Shown: in pieces, positions 30,745 through 40,166 of the stretch | Layout: every line of letters starts with the position of its first letter | How positions within the stretch are numbered: position 1 is the first letter of the stretch | NCBI RefSeq assembly: GCF_004217415.1 | Contig: NZ_SHLI01000001.1 | Span: 1,543,239-1,607,238, forward strand | Source: Spiribacter vilamensis | GTDB taxonomy: Bacteria > Pseudomonadota > Gammaproteobacteria > Nitrococcales > Nitrococcaceae | DNA: 64,000 nucleotides | Direction of reading: 5' to 3' | Program-made: the position numbers and the translations under genes | Notes under the pieces: generated by a model | Told to the model about the DNA's origin: nothing | What the model saw: only the letters and a program-made list of their open reading frames with translations | Database searches by the model: none

Positions 30745-31380
30745 ATGGCCACGGGACGCAACACGACACGAAAGCCGGCCCGCAGCACCAGTGGCCAGGC
30801 GAGCCGGAAGAAAAAATCGGGCGCTGCCGCGAAAAGCGGCCGGATGCCCGTTGCCTGGGGTGTAACCGGCCTCGCCATCGGCCTGATGGTGGCGCTGGTC
30901 GTCCATCTCGAGCATCGCCGGCCCGACACGACCGGCGGGGACGAGACGCCCGCCAGCGACGAGGAGACGGCCAGCGAATCCGATCAGCCGCGGTTCGAGT
31001 TCTATCGCCTGCTCAACGAGCAGGAAGTGGAGGTAGCCGAGGAACAGGCGCCGAGAGATAACGGCACGCAGGCGTTGCCGGAGGCGGATCCACCGCCGGA
31101 ATCATCCACCGACAGCGATTCGGCGCCACCATCCGATGAGGACAAGCGCTATCTACTCCAGGCCGGCAGCTTTCGCCAGGCGGAGGATGCCGACTCGCTG
31201 AAGGCGAGCCTCGCCCTCCTCGGGATCCAGGCCCGGATCCAGGTCGTCGAGCTCTCGGGCGGCGAGACCTGGCACCGGGTCCGCATCGGCCCCTTCAACG
31301 ACCTCGAGCAGGTCAACGGTGTCCGCACCCGCATGGCCGACCAGGAGATCGAGTCGATTCTCCTTCAGGCGGGCGGTTAG
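30745..31380 (+). CDS. SPOR-domain protein (FtsN-like)
   Basis: A 211-aa bitopic envelope protein. It has a basic cytoplasmic N-terminus (TTRKPARSTSGQASRKKKSG), one membrane helix near residues 35-52 (WGVTGLAIGLMVALVVHL), a long acidic low-complexity linker and a C-terminal SPOR domain from about residue 130 (YLLQAGSFRQAEDADSLKASL, then WHRVRIGPF). SPOR domains bind denuded septal peptidoglycan. Position after argS matches the FtsN-like genes of related bacteria. Whether it is the true essential FtsN is not provable here. The stop codon lies within a GC-rich inverted repeat (31372-31387) shared with the convergent gene. Confidence 0.82.
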   Translation: MATGRNTTRKPARSTSGQASRKKKSGAAAKSGRMPVAWGVTGLAIGLMVALVVHLEHRRPDTTGGDETPASDEETASESDQPRFEFYRLLNEQEVEVAEEQAPRDNGTQALPEADPPPESSTDSDSAPPSDEDKRYLLQAGSFRQAEDADSLKASLALLGIQARIQVVELSGGETWHRVRIGPFNDLEQVNGVRTRMADQEIESILLQAGG

Positions 31381-31391
31381 AACCGCCGCCG

Positions 31392-32276
31392 CTACAGGCT
31401 CTTGCGGTTACCGGACTGGAACATCTCGCGCTTGAGCCGGAACAGCGCCGAGGTGTCCTCGTCGCCGTAACCCTGCTCGAGCAGGCGATCGTAGTGCTTG
31501 AGCGTCATCTCCACCAGCGGCAGATTGACGTCGAGCTTCCGGAGTAGATCGCGGCACAGGTTCAGGTCCTTGTGATGCAGGGCGACGCGGAATCCGGGCT
31601 CGAAGTCCCCCGCCAGTATCCGGCTGCCGCGGCGCTCGAGCAGGCGACTGCCGGCCGCGCCGCCGGTAAGCACCGGTAACAGACGCTCGGTGTCGAGACC
31701 ACTCGCCTCGGCGAATGACAGCGACTCGCTGATCGCCTGCACAATGCCCGCCACCATGACCTGATTGACGGCCTTGGCGCGCTGTCCGTAACCCACCGGC
31801 CCGAAATGGGTCGCATCGCTGCCGATCGCCGCCAGCGCCGGACGGACACGCTCAAGCACATCGGGATCCCCGCCGACCATGACCTGGAGGGTGCCGGCCT
31901 CGGCGCCCTCGGAGCCACCGGTCACCGGCGCATCGAGGAATGCCGCGCCCTGCACGCGCAGCAGCTCGGCGGCGGCCTCCGCCGTATCCACACCGATAGT
32001 CGAGGTGTCGATGACGATATCGCCCTCGCTCACGCCGTCCGCCAGCGCACCCACCACCTCGAGAACATCCTGGTCGGCGCTCACGCAGGTAATCACGACA
32101 TCACATTGCCGGGCGAGCGCGGTTGCATCCTCGGCCAGCGGCACCTGCAACTCATCGGCAAGCGGCTCGCCATTGGCCCGGGTCCGATTCCAGACGCCGA
32201 CGAGCAAACCGGCGGCGGCGAGGTTTCTGGCCATCCCGCGACCCATGGCGCCGAGTCCGGCAACACCTACTTTCAT
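31392..32276 (-). CDS. NAD(P)-dependent beta-hydroxyacid dehydrogenase family oxidoreductase
   Basis: A 294-aa dehydrogenase of the 3-hydroxyisobutyrate/tartronate semialdehyde reductase family. It shows the cofactor motif VGVAGLGAMGRGMARNLAAAG at the N-terminus, the substrate motif DAPVTGGSEGAEAGTLQVM near residue 118 and the catalytic lysine region AKAVNQVMVAG near residue 168. The substrate could be 3-hydroxyisobutyrate, tartronate semialdehyde, glyoxylate or succinic semialdehyde. The start is the ATG at 32276 behind AAGGAGAGG. It lies downstream of amtB on the same strand but after a strong terminator, so it is probably a separate unit. Confidence 0.85.
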   Translation of the reverse strand: MKVGVAGLGAMGRGMARNLAAAGLLVGVWNRTRANGEPLADELQVPLAEDATALARQCDVVITCVSADQDVLEVVGALADGVSEGDIVIDTSTIGVDTAEAAAELLRVQGAAFLDAPVTGGSEGAEAGTLQVMVGGDPDVLERVRPALAAIGSDATHFGPVGYGQRAKAVNQVMVAGIVQAISESLSFAEASGLDTERLLPVLTGGAAGSRLLERRGSRILAGDFEPGFRVALHHKDLNLCRDLLRKLDVNLPLVEMTLKHYDRLLEQGYGDEDTSALFRLKREMFQSGNRKSL

Positions 32277-32346
32277 GTTCCTCTCCTTTGATAAATCAGA
32301 CAGCGTCCAGGCCCGAAGTCTAACGCAGCGCATTCCGCGACCCCAC

Positions 32347-32374
32347 AAAAAAGCGGGCGCCCGAAGGCGCCCGC
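32347..32374 (-). terminator. Rho-independent terminator after amtB
   Basis: On the minus strand a nine-base-pair stem GCGGGCGCC/GGCGCCCGC encloses a TTCG loop and is followed by six T. It lies about 30 bases past the amtB stop, so it should end the glnK-amtB transcript. The C(UUCG)G loop is an unusually stable RNA tetraloop. Confidence 0.9.
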
Positions 32375-32405
32375 TGAGCGTGGAATCGAACCGTTAACGC
32401 TGGCG

Positions 32406-33647
32406 TTAGCGGTTGAACTCCGGGTAGGCCTCGACACCGCACTCGGTGATATCGAGCCCGGTCTGCTCCTCTTCCTCGGTGACACGGATGCCGATCACCG
32501 CCTTGAGGATACTCCAGAGGATGTAGCTCGCGCCGAAGGCCCAGACGAAGATCGTGACCAGGCCGATGATCTGCGGGCCGAAGCTCGCGCCGTCATTCCA
32601 CAGCGGCACGGCCAGAACACCCCAGATGCCGGCAGTGCCGTGGGCCGAAATGGCACCGACCGGATCATCCAGCTTGAGCTTGTCGAGCCCGACGATGGAG
32701 AACACCACGATGATGCCACCGACCACGCCGATCAGGGTCGCACCCAGGAGGCTCGGCACGTTCGGTCCGGCAGTGATGGACACCAGCCCGGCCAGGCCGC
32801 CGTTCAGCGCCATGGTCAGGTCGGCCTTGCCGAACATGAGACGGGCGGTAATCAGCGCGGCCACGGCACCACCGGCTGCCGCCAGGTTGGTGTTGGCGTA
32901 GACCAGCGCGACGGCGTTGGCCGAGCCGACGTCCGAGAGCTTGAGCTCGGAGCCACCGTTAAAGCCGAACCAGCCGAACCAGAGGATGAGCACGCCCAGC
33001 GTCGCGAGCGGCATATTGGCACCGGTGATCGGCCGGACTTCGCCGTTCGGACCGTATTTGCCCTTGCGCGGACCAAGCACCATCACGCCGGCCAGCGCCG
33101 CGGCTGCACCGAACATATGCACGATCCCGGAGCCGGCATAATCGGAATAGCCGAGCTCGGCCAGGAAGCCACCGCCCCAGCTCCAGAAGCCCTGGATCGG
33201 GTAGAGGGCACCGGTGAGGATGACCGTGAACAGCAGGAACGCCCAGAGCTTCATTCGCTCGGCCACGGCCCCCGAGATGATCGACATGGCGGTTGCGACG
33301 AAGACGACCTGGAAGAAGAAGTCGGAGATGTTCGAGTAGTAGGCATCACTGCCGCCGGCGATGTCCGCGGCCGCGTTGTCCGCCGTGCCCAGGATGCCGC
33401 CGAAAGACGGAATAATGGAGCTCACGCCGCTGCCGTACATGATGTTGTAGCCCATCAGCATGTACATGATGCAAGCGATCGAGTAGAGCGCCACGTTCTT
33501 GGTGAGGATCTCGGTCGTGTTCTTCGAGCGCACCAGGCCCGACTCCAGCATCGTGAAGCCGGCGGCCATGAACATGACCAGTATTCCCGAGACCAGGAAA
33601 TAGAAGGTATCCAGCGCGTACGCCAGTTCGTTGAATTCTGCAGACAT
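32406..33647 (-). CDS. amtB: Ammonium transporter
   Basis: A 413-aa Amt/Rh channel for ammonium with about 11 membrane helices. The twin-histidine pore residues lie in GSGIVHMFGAAAALAG and SAHGTAGIWG, and MLESGLVRSKNTTEILTKN near residue 34 is a family signature. No cleavable signal peptide is obvious. It is the second gene of a glnK-amtB operon (21-base gap), and GlnK blocks it when nitrogen is ample. A GGGAG precedes the ATG. Confidence 0.96.
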   Translation of the reverse strand: MSAEFNELAYALDTFYFLVSGILVMFMAAGFTMLESGLVRSKNTTEILTKNVALYSIACIMYMLMGYNIMYGSGVSSIIPSFGGILGTADNAAADIAGGSDAYYSNISDFFFQVVFVATAMSIISGAVAERMKLWAFLLFTVILTGALYPIQGFWSWGGGFLAELGYSDYAGSGIVHMFGAAAALAGVMVLGPRKGKYGPNGEVRPITGANMPLATLGVLILWFGWFGFNGGSELKLSDVGSANAVALVYANTNLAAAGGAVAALITARLMFGKADLTMALNGGLAGLVSITAGPNVPSLLGATLIGVVGGIIVVFSIVGLDKLKLDDPVGAISAHGTAGIWGVLAVPLWNDGASFGPQIIGLVTIFVWAFGASYILWSILKAVIGIRVTEEEEQTGLDITECGVEAYPEFNR

Positions 33648-33668
33648 ATTTCAGACTCCCAGTGATCC

Positions 33669-34139
<471 letters not shown>

Positions 34140-34143
34140 TCAT

Positions 34144-34160
34144 TGCACCAAATACGTGCA
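34144..34160. promoter_or_regulatory. NtrC-type binding site upstream of glnK
   Basis: TGCACCAAATACGTGCA is a 17-base dyad that matches the NtrC consensus TGCACC-N5-GGTGCA at all but one half-site base. It lies about 50 bases upstream of the -24 element, a normal enhancer distance for sigma-54 activation. Confidence 0.7.
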
Positions 34161-34176
34161 TTCGCCATTCATCGGA

Positions 34177-34193
34177 TGCACCAGAATCAACCC
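34177..34193. promoter_or_regulatory. Second, weaker NtrC half-site
   Basis: TGCACC at 34177-34182 begins a second candidate site whose other half is not conserved. Its centre is 33 bases (three helical turns) from the first site, the spacing seen between paired NtrC sites, which lends it some weight. Confidence 0.4.
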
Positions 34194-34263
34194 TTTCAAT
34201 GGATTGGGAATTCCCCGTCAACCGCTTAAACTGATCTCAAACGAAGGCAACGGAGACCGAACA

Positions 34264-34545
34264 ATGCTCGATCCGAAACAGTTCGATGAGATGGCGAAGC
34301 GTTTCTCCGAGAATCTGCCCAGCGGATTGCGGGATATCCAGGCGGAGGTCGAGAAGAACGCCCGGGTCGCGCTGCAGAGCACTTTCAACCGCATGGAGCT
34401 GGTCACCCGCGAGGAATTCGACGCCCAGGCGAAGGTGCTCGCCCGCACCCGCGAGCGGCTCGAGGCCATGGAGGCACGGGTCGCTGCGCTCGAAGGCAAT
34501 ACAGCGGTGACCGAGCAGTCGACGCCAGACGACGCCGGCGAGTAG
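34264..34545 (+). CDS. ubiK: UbiK-family accessory factor (YqiC)
   Basis: A 93-aa coiled-coil protein of the YqiC/UbiK family, an accessory factor of the ubiquinone biosynthesis complex that trimerises and binds membranes. The opening MLDPKQFDEMAKRFSENLP and the helical segment ELVTREEFDAQAKVLARTRERL, with a heptad pattern through about residue 80, are typical. The tail is acidic. The start is the ATG at 34264; an upstream extension would run through the nitrogen-control region. It is divergent from glnK and followed by comM after 47 bases. Confidence 0.9.
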   Translation: MLDPKQFDEMAKRFSENLPSGLRDIQAEVEKNARVALQSTFNRMELVTREEFDAQAKVLARTRERLEAMEARVAALEGNTAVTEQSTPDDAGE

Positions 34546-34592
34546 ACACCGCCGCTTCCGGCAATCCACTTCGCACAGGGAGGTGCGTTGTC

Positions 34593-36104
34593 ATGTCACT
34601 GGCACTCGTTCAGGCCCGGGCTGCTGTCGGGATCGATGCGCCGCGCGTCGACGTCGAGGTCCACCTCGGCGGCGGTCTCCCCTCGCTGTCCATCGTCGGG
34701 CTGCCCAACACGGCGGTACGCGAGGCGAGGGACCGTGTCCGCGGGGCACTGACCACCAGCGGTTTCGACTTTCCGCGACGGCGCATCACGGTCAACCTTG
34801 CGCCGGCCGACCTGCCCAAGGACGGTGCCCGCTTCGATCTGGCGATTGCGCTGGGCATACTGGTGGCCTCCGGCCAGCTGCCCCGGGAGCGCCTGGACAA
34901 CACCGTGTTCTGCGCCGAGCTCGCCCTGTCCGGCGGTCTCAGGCCGGTCAGCGGCACGCTTCCGGTGGCCCTGCGCTGCGCGGCGGACGGTGAGTCGCTG
35001 GTCGTGGCGGGAACCAATGGTGCGGAGGCCGCGCTGGCGGGAGGCGAGGTTTATGGCGGTAATCATCTGGTCGACGTCTGTCGCCATCTTACGGCCGAAC
35101 GTCCACTGCCAGCGGCCCGGCCGGATCCTCCGCTCAATCCGTGCCAGCAGCCCGATCTGCGCGACGTCATCAGCCAGTCCCACGCCCGCCGGGCCCTCGA
35201 AATCGCCGCGGCGGGCGGTCACAGTCTGCTGCTGTCGGGCCCCCCGGGGAGCGGCAAGAGCCTGATGGCCGCCCGGCTGCCCGGCCTGCTGCCACTGATG
35301 ACCGATGCCGAGGCCATGGAATCGGCGTCGCTCCACTCGATTGCCAGGGGACGATTCGACCCCCGCGACTGGGGGCAGCGGCCGTTTCGAAGCCCCCACC
35401 ACAGTGCCTCGCCGCGCGCATTGACCGGCGGTGGTGCTCGCCCGCGACCCGGCGAGATCTCGCTGGCGCATCACGGCGTCCTGTTCCTCGACGAGCTCCC
35501 GGAATTCCCGCGCGAGGCGCTCGAGGCGCTGCGCGAACCGCTCGAGACCGCCGAGATCAGCATTTCCCGATCCGGCGCCCAGATCCGCTTTCCCGCCCGC
35601 TTCCAGCTCGTTGCAGCCATGAACCCCTGCCCCTGCGGTTATTACGGCGAAGCCGACCATGACTGCCGCTGTACGCCGCAACAGGTTCGCCACTACAGCA
35701 ATCGGATCAGCGGGCCCCTGCTCGATCGGATCGATCTGCAGGTCAACGTCCCCCGGCTGACCGCCGCCGAGCTCGACGAGGCCGAGGAGAGCGAGCCCAC
35801 GGCGACGGTAGCCACCCGGGTCCAGGCCGCCCGCGAGCGCCAGATCGAGCGGGACGGTTGCGCCGCGACTCACCTCCCCGTGAGTGTCATGCGTCGCAAT
35901 GCGCGACTGGATCCGGCCGGTCAGGCGCTCATGAAACACGCGGCCCAGCGGTTCGTCATGTCCGCACGGGGGTGGCACCGATGCTGGCGGATCGCCCGGA
36001 CCATCGCCGATCTGGAAGGTACGACCGCGATCCGGGAATATCATGTCTCCGAGGCGTTGTCCTATCGGGAGCGGGTCCGATCCGGACACCCCCGGACATC
36101 GTAA
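34593..36104 (+). CDS. comM: YifB/ComM-family Mg-chelatase-like AAA+ ATPase
   Basis: A 503-aa AAA+ helicase-like protein. In naturally competent bacteria ComM promotes branch migration during chromosomal transformation; the homologue YifB is widespread. The N-terminal Lon-like fold (VEVHLGGGLPSLSIVGLPNTAVREARDR) precedes Walker A GPPGSGKS near residue 216, Walker B VLFLDELPEF and a zinc-ribbon-like CPCGYYGEADHDCRC segment. The length is normal. A GGGAGG lies before the ATG. Competence itself cannot be inferred from this gene alone. Confidence 0.93.
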   Translation: MSLALVQARAAVGIDAPRVDVEVHLGGGLPSLSIVGLPNTAVREARDRVRGALTTSGFDFPRRRITVNLAPADLPKDGARFDLAIALGILVASGQLPRERLDNTVFCAELALSGGLRPVSGTLPVALRCAADGESLVVAGTNGAEAALAGGEVYGGNHLVDVCRHLTAERPLPAARPDPPLNPCQQPDLRDVISQSHARRALEIAAAGGHSLLLSGPPGSGKSLMAARLPGLLPLMTDAEAMESASLHSIARGRFDPRDWGQRPFRSPHHSASPRALTGGGARPRPGEISLAHHGVLFLDELPEFPREALEALREPLETAEISISRSGAQIRFPARFQLVAAMNPCPCGYYGEADHDCRCTPQQVRHYSNRISGPLLDRIDLQVNVPRLTAAELDEAEESEPTATVATRVQAARERQIERDGCAATHLPVSVMRRNARLDPAGQALMKHAAQRFVMSARGWHRCWRIARTIADLEGTTAIREYHVSEALSYRERVRSGHPRTS

Positions 36105-36113
36105 GGAGGTTTT

Positions 36114-37376
36114 GTGCATATCACCGTGATCGGCGGCGGCCTGGTGGGCGTCACCACCGCGTGGTATCTGCTGGACGGCGGGCATACCGTCACGCTGGTA
36201 GACCGTGCGCCCGAGCTCGCCGCGGAGGCGAGCCACGCCAACGGCGCCATGCTCCACGCCAGTCATACCGAGCCCTGGAACACACCCCAGGCCCTCGGCC
36301 AGCTGCTGCGCTGGATCGGCCGCGAGAACTCTCCCCTGTTGCTCCGTCCAACGGCACTCCCGAGCCTGGTCGGCTGGGGACTGGGCTTTCTGCGCTATAG
36401 CCGCCCCCACCATCACGCCCGTAACACCGCGGTGAACGCCCGCCTCGCGGTCTACAGTCTGGAGCTGATGCGCGAGCTCGAGGATCGGCTGCCCCTCGAA
36501 TACACCCAGCGGCATGCCGGCATCCTGAAAATCTTCCGCAGCGAAGCGGAGATGCAGACCGCGCACGCGGGCAGCGCGCTGATGGCCGAGTCCGGAGTAC
36601 GCCACGAGGCCCTGACGCCCGCCGCCATCAGCCACCGCGAGCCGGCGCTTGCCGATATCGAAGGCGACCTTGCGGGCGGGTTCTTCTACCCGGACGATGC
36701 CAGCGGTGACGCCCGGCTTTTCTGCCAGCGACTCGGCGAGGCGGCGGTTGATCGCGGTCTGACACTCCGCCTGGGGGAGTCCGTACAGCATCTCCGGGTC
36801 GAGGGCGGCCGACTGCAGGCCATTGATACCGACCGGGGCACGATCGAGGCCGATGCATTCGTGCTGGCGACGGGGGCCGAGGCACCGCATCTGGCACGCC
36901 AGGCGGGGGTCCGTCTGCCGATCCGGCCAGTGAAGGGCTACTCCGCCACACTGCCGGTGGGGGGCCTGGAGGCCGCACCGGTGTTACCGATCATCGATGA
37001 TGGCCGCAAGATCGTCATCACGCGCCTGGGTGACCAGCTCCGCATCGCCGGCACGGCGGAATTCACCGGTTACGACAAGACGATTCGGCCACAGCGTGTG
37101 CGCACCGTGCTCGAGCAGGGACTGGCGAACTTCCCCGCCCTCGCGGAACAGGTCGATGCGGGTAGCGCCGAGCAGTGGGCCTGTCTGCGCCCGATGACCG
37201 TGGACGGGCCACCGATCCTCGGCCAGAGCGGGGTAGGCGGGCTGTATCTGAACACCGGGGCCGGGCATCTGGGCTGGACATTCGCGGCCGGCGCCGGCCG
37301 GGTCGTTGCTGATATGATCGATGGCCGCACCCCGGCGATCGATCTCGCCGGCCTCACGCTCGATCGCTATCGATAG
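36114..37376 (+). CDS. dadA: D-amino acid dehydrogenase-like FAD oxidoreductase
   Basis: A 420-aa FAD-dependent deaminating oxidoreductase of the DadA type, membrane-associated and passing electrons to quinone. The FAD motif VIGGGLVGVTTAWYL is at the N-terminus, HANGAMLHASHTEPWN follows near residue 40, and the C-terminal segment has LRPMTVDGPPILG and NTGAGHLGWTFAAGAGR. The start is a GTG behind a perfect AAGGAGG. Related glycine or sarcosine oxidases cannot be excluded, but the motifs fit DadA best. The antiporter gene follows after 21 bases. Confidence 0.87.
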   Translation: MHITVIGGGLVGVTTAWYLLDGGHTVTLVDRAPELAAEASHANGAMLHASHTEPWNTPQALGQLLRWIGRENSPLLLRPTALPSLVGWGLGFLRYSRPHHHARNTAVNARLAVYSLELMRELEDRLPLEYTQRHAGILKIFRSEAEMQTAHAGSALMAESGVRHEALTPAAISHREPALADIEGDLAGGFFYPDDASGDARLFCQRLGEAAVDRGLTLRLGESVQHLRVEGGRLQAIDTDRGTIEADAFVLATGAEAPHLARQAGVRLPIRPVKGYSATLPVGGLEAAPVLPIIDDGRKIVITRLGDQLRIAGTAEFTGYDKTIRPQRVRTVLEQGLANFPALAEQVDAGSAEQWACLRPMTVDGPPILGQSGVGGLYLNTGAGHLGWTFAAGAGRVVADMIDGRTPAIDLAGLTLDRYR

Positions 37377-37397
37377 CCCGGGAATCAGTCAGAACGC

Positions 37398-39395
37398 ATG
37401 GACGGCCTGCAAAGCATCATCCTCCTGCTGGCCACCTCGGTGGTGGCCGTCGCACTCTTTCGTCGTCTGTCGCTGCCGCCGATCATCGCGTATCTCGTCG
37501 TCGGTATGGCGCTGGGGCCGTCCGCGCTGGGTCTGATCCCGGAGACCGACAGCATGCACCTGATCGCCGAGTTCGGCGTGGTGTTCCTGCTGTTCACGAT
37601 CGGACTCGAATTCTCGTTCCCGCAGCTGCATGCGATGCGCTGGGCCGTCGGCGTGCTGGGGGCCAGCCAGGTACTGGTCTGCCTGGTGCTGTTCGGCGGC
37701 ATGGCCTGGTGGATCAGCGGTTCGCCGGAAGCTGGCCTGGTACTGGGCGGTGCACTGGCCCTGTCATCCACCGCCATCGTCACCAAGCAGCTGACCGAGC
37801 AGGTCGAGGTGCATACCCGGCACGGCCGGCGGGCGGTGGGCGTCCTGCTGTTCCAGGACCTGGCCGTTGTGCCGCTGCTCATCGCAATCCCCATCCTCGC
37901 CGGTAACGGTGATACCTCGCTGCCGGTCGAGATGGGGCTCGCGCTGGTCAAGGGCGTTGTCGTGTTCGGCGCCATGGTCTGGGTCGGACGCAAGGCGCTG
38001 CGGCCGATCTTCCACGAGGTGGCACGGGCGCGCTCCAACGAGCTGTTCACTCTCACCGTCCTGCTGATCGCCGTGGCGGGCGCCTGGGTGACCCACCTGG
38101 CCGGCCTGTCACTTGCCCTCGGCGCTTTTCTCGCCGGCATCATGCTGGGCGAAACCGAATACCGCCACCAGATCGATGCCGATATCCGGCCATTCCGCGA
38201 CGTGTTGCTGGGGTTTTTCTTCATCACCGTGGGCATGGTGATCAACGTCCCGGTTTTGCTCAGCGGTATCCACTGGGTACTGCTGATCGCCGTCGGCATG
38301 ATGGCCGTGAAGCTCCTGCTGGTCTATGCCATCACCCGCAGCGTTGACGGGCCCCATGACGCGGGCCGAACGGCGCTGATACTCGCCAATGGCGGTGAAT
38401 TCGGCTTCGCGCTGATCGCCCTCGCCATCAGCGCCGGGCTCATGACATCGGCCACGACCCAGCTCGTGCTGGCCGCGATTGTCCTCAGCATGGTCGCTGC
38501 ACCGCTGCTGATCCGCTACAACGACCGGCTGGTACAGGCCGTCCTGCGCCCCGCCGCCGGTGATACCGACCCGGCGGAAATGGATGCCGAGATTTCGCGT
38601 GTCGCCCGGCCCCTATCCAATCACGTCATCCTCTGCGGCTACGGACGAACCGGTCAGAACATCGGCCGTTTCCTCGACCAGGAGGCGCTGCCCTTCGTCG
38701 CCCTCGACCTGGATCCGCAACGCGTGGAAGAGGCGCGCAATGCCGGCGATCCGGTCAGCTACGGCGACTCCGAGCGCCGCGAGATTCTCCACGCCGCCGG
38801 ACTCGAGCGCGCACGGATGATCGTCCTCAGCTTCGATAATCCGGCGAGCAGTCTCAAAGTGCTCGAGCATACCCGCTCGGAACGACCGGACATCCCGATC
38901 ATCGTGCGGACACGGGACGACCGGTGGATCGAGCGCTTCGAGGACGCAGGGGCCACCGTTGTCGTCCCGGAGATACTGGAGGCAAGCCTGATGCTCTCCT
39001 CGCATGTGCTGGCACTGCTGGAGATCCCCATGGCCCGTGTCTTTCGGCATATCCGCGAGGTGCGGGGGGATCGCTATCGACTGCTCAAGGGGTATTTCCA
39101 CGGCGCCGAGCGCATCGACCTGGAAAAAAACGGACGTTTCCGGGAGCAACTCCACGCCATCACGCTCAGCGGCAATGCCAGTGCGGTTGGCAGCCCACTG
39201 AGCGACCTCGATCTGGACTCGATCGGGGTGACAATCAATGCCGTTCGGCGGGGCGGGATCCGTGGCCCCCAGCCTTCGACCGACACCGTTCTGCGCGAGG
39301 GTGATGTCCTCGTCGTCTACGGCGCGCCCGAGGCGCTGGAGCACGCCGAGCATGTGCTGCTCGGTGGCGAGCGATCCTCGGCCAGGCTGGCCTAG
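37398..39395 (+). CDS. Monovalent cation:proton antiporter with TrkA domains (KefB/YbaL-like)
   Basis: A 665-aa CPA2 transporter. The first ~380 residues form about 12 membrane helices (FRRLSLPPIIAYLVVGMALG, FLLFTIGLEFSFPQL). A TrkA-N/RCK domain begins near residue 409 with VILCGYGRTGQNIGRFLD, and a TrkA-C domain covers the last ~80 residues. The architecture is that of K+ efflux systems such as KefB/KefC and YbaL, gated by nucleotide or glutathione adducts. It overlaps the convergent cytochrome gene by four bases. With the shorter antiporter at 5924 it makes two CPA2 proteins in one window. Confidence 0.87.
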   Translation: MDGLQSIILLLATSVVAVALFRRLSLPPIIAYLVVGMALGPSALGLIPETDSMHLIAEFGVVFLLFTIGLEFSFPQLHAMRWAVGVLGASQVLVCLVLFGGMAWWISGSPEAGLVLGGALALSSTAIVTKQLTEQVEVHTRHGRRAVGVLLFQDLAVVPLLIAIPILAGNGDTSLPVEMGLALVKGVVVFGAMVWVGRKALRPIFHEVARARSNELFTLTVLLIAVAGAWVTHLAGLSLALGAFLAGIMLGETEYRHQIDADIRPFRDVLLGFFFITVGMVINVPVLLSGIHWVLLIAVGMMAVKLLLVYAITRSVDGPHDAGRTALILANGGEFGFALIALAISAGLMTSATTQLVLAAIVLSMVAAPLLIRYNDRLVQAVLRPAAGDTDPAEMDAEISRVARPLSNHVILCGYGRTGQNIGRFLDQEALPFVALDLDPQRVEEARNAGDPVSYGDSERREILHAAGLERARMIVLSFDNPASSLKVLEHTRSERPDIPIIVRTRDDRWIERFEDAGATVVVPEILEASLMLSSHVLALLEIPMARVFRHIREVRGDRYRLLKGYFHGAERIDLEKNGRFREQLHAITLSGNASAVGSPLSDLDLDSIGVTINAVRRGGIRGPQPSTDTVLREGDVLVVYGAPEALEHAEHVLLGGERSSARLA

Positions 39396-39910
39396 GACTC
39401 GGGGACGTCCAGGCCGGTTTCGGACTCCACCATCCATTCGATGGCGGCGCGGATTTCCTCCTCCGAGGCGGCCCCGCCCTGGGCCGGCATATTGCCGTAG
39501 CCATCGGTCACATTTCCGACGAGGGTCTCCCAACCCTTGTCGATTCGCTCCCCCCAGGCACCGGCATCGCCCACCGCCGGGGCATTCAGGAAGTTACCCT
39601 GGTGACAGGCAATACAGACCGCCTGGGTGACCTGCTCGCCACTGCGCACCTCGGTGACACCGCCTGACTCCGCGGACCCACCCGACGCTTCGGCAGAGGC
39701 GAGCACCGGTGCCGGTTCGCCGCTCAGCCTGACTGCAAAAGACGGCGACAGATTCTCGGTCGCGCGCTCCCTCGCCAGCGCTTCGCGCGCGGGGTCTTCG
39801 TCGCCAAACAGCGAATTCGCAATCACGATGAGCAAAACCGTGACGCCCACCAGGGTGGCGATAACCTTGGCAAAACTACGGAAGAATTCACTATCCTGCT
39901 CGGCGCTCAC
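39392..39910 (-). CDS. Membrane-anchored class I c-type cytochrome (cytochrome c5-like)
   Basis: A 172-aa monoheme cytochrome. A single N-terminal helix (residues 14-34, VIATLVGVTVLLIVIANSLF) acts as an uncleaved anchor. The heme site is C99-IA-C102-H103, and the likely distal ligand is M141 in YGNMPAQGG. The linker (residues 65-90) is rich in Ala, Ser, Glu and Gly. The fold around GNFLNAPAVGDAGAWGERI matches the cytochrome c5/CycB group found near respiratory oxidases. Its redox partner is not in the window. Confidence 0.88.
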   Translation of the reverse strand: MSAEQDSEFFRSFAKVIATLVGVTVLLIVIANSLFGDEDPAREALARERATENLSPSFAVRLSGEPAPVLASAEASGGSAESGGVTEVRSGEQVTQAVCIACHQGNFLNAPAVGDAGAWGERIDKGWETLVGNVTDGYGNMPAQGGAASEEEIRAAIEWMVESETGLDVPES

Positions 39911-40016
39911 TTGATAATCCTCAGTTTTTCACTCTGCGTGGAAGTATAGCGGCATTGCCCGGCAGGGCATACCGGGGCTATGCCGAAGCGCCTGCGATTG
40001 CTACAGTATTGATATT

Positions 40017-40093
40017 GCGCCTGTAGCTCAGCTGGATAGAGCGTCGGCCTCCGAAGCCGAAGGTCGCAGGTTCGAGTCCTGCCGGGCGCACCA
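40017..40093 (+). tRNA. tRNA-Arg (anticodon CCG)
   Basis: A complete 77-base cloverleaf with encoded CCA. The acceptor stem GCGCCTG pairs with CGGGCGC with one G-U. The D-arm is GCTCAGCTGGATAGAGC. The anticodon stem TCGGC/GCCGA encloses loop CTCCGAA, giving CCG at positions 34-36, which reads CGG codons. The T-arm is GCAGG TTCGAGT CCTGC. A possible -10 (TACAGT) lies 10 bases upstream. Confidence 0.97.
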
Positions 40094-40166
40094 TTCTTCT
40101 CCCCTGACCACCCTGCTATCCTCCCGGCGGTATCGTTTTTCTACCGCAAGCCAGGGAGTCGCCGCC

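Noticed and set aside
31372..31387. Inverted repeat GGCGGTT/AACCGCC as a terminator between the SPOR gene and the convergent dehydrogenase
   Set aside because: It overlaps the stop codon and lacks a T-run on either strand, so it is too weak to call.
34596..36890. A 764-codon open frame on the minus strand opposite comM and dadA
   Set aside because: High-G+C shadow frame: the plus-strand genes have clear family motifs, and the antisense product shows none.
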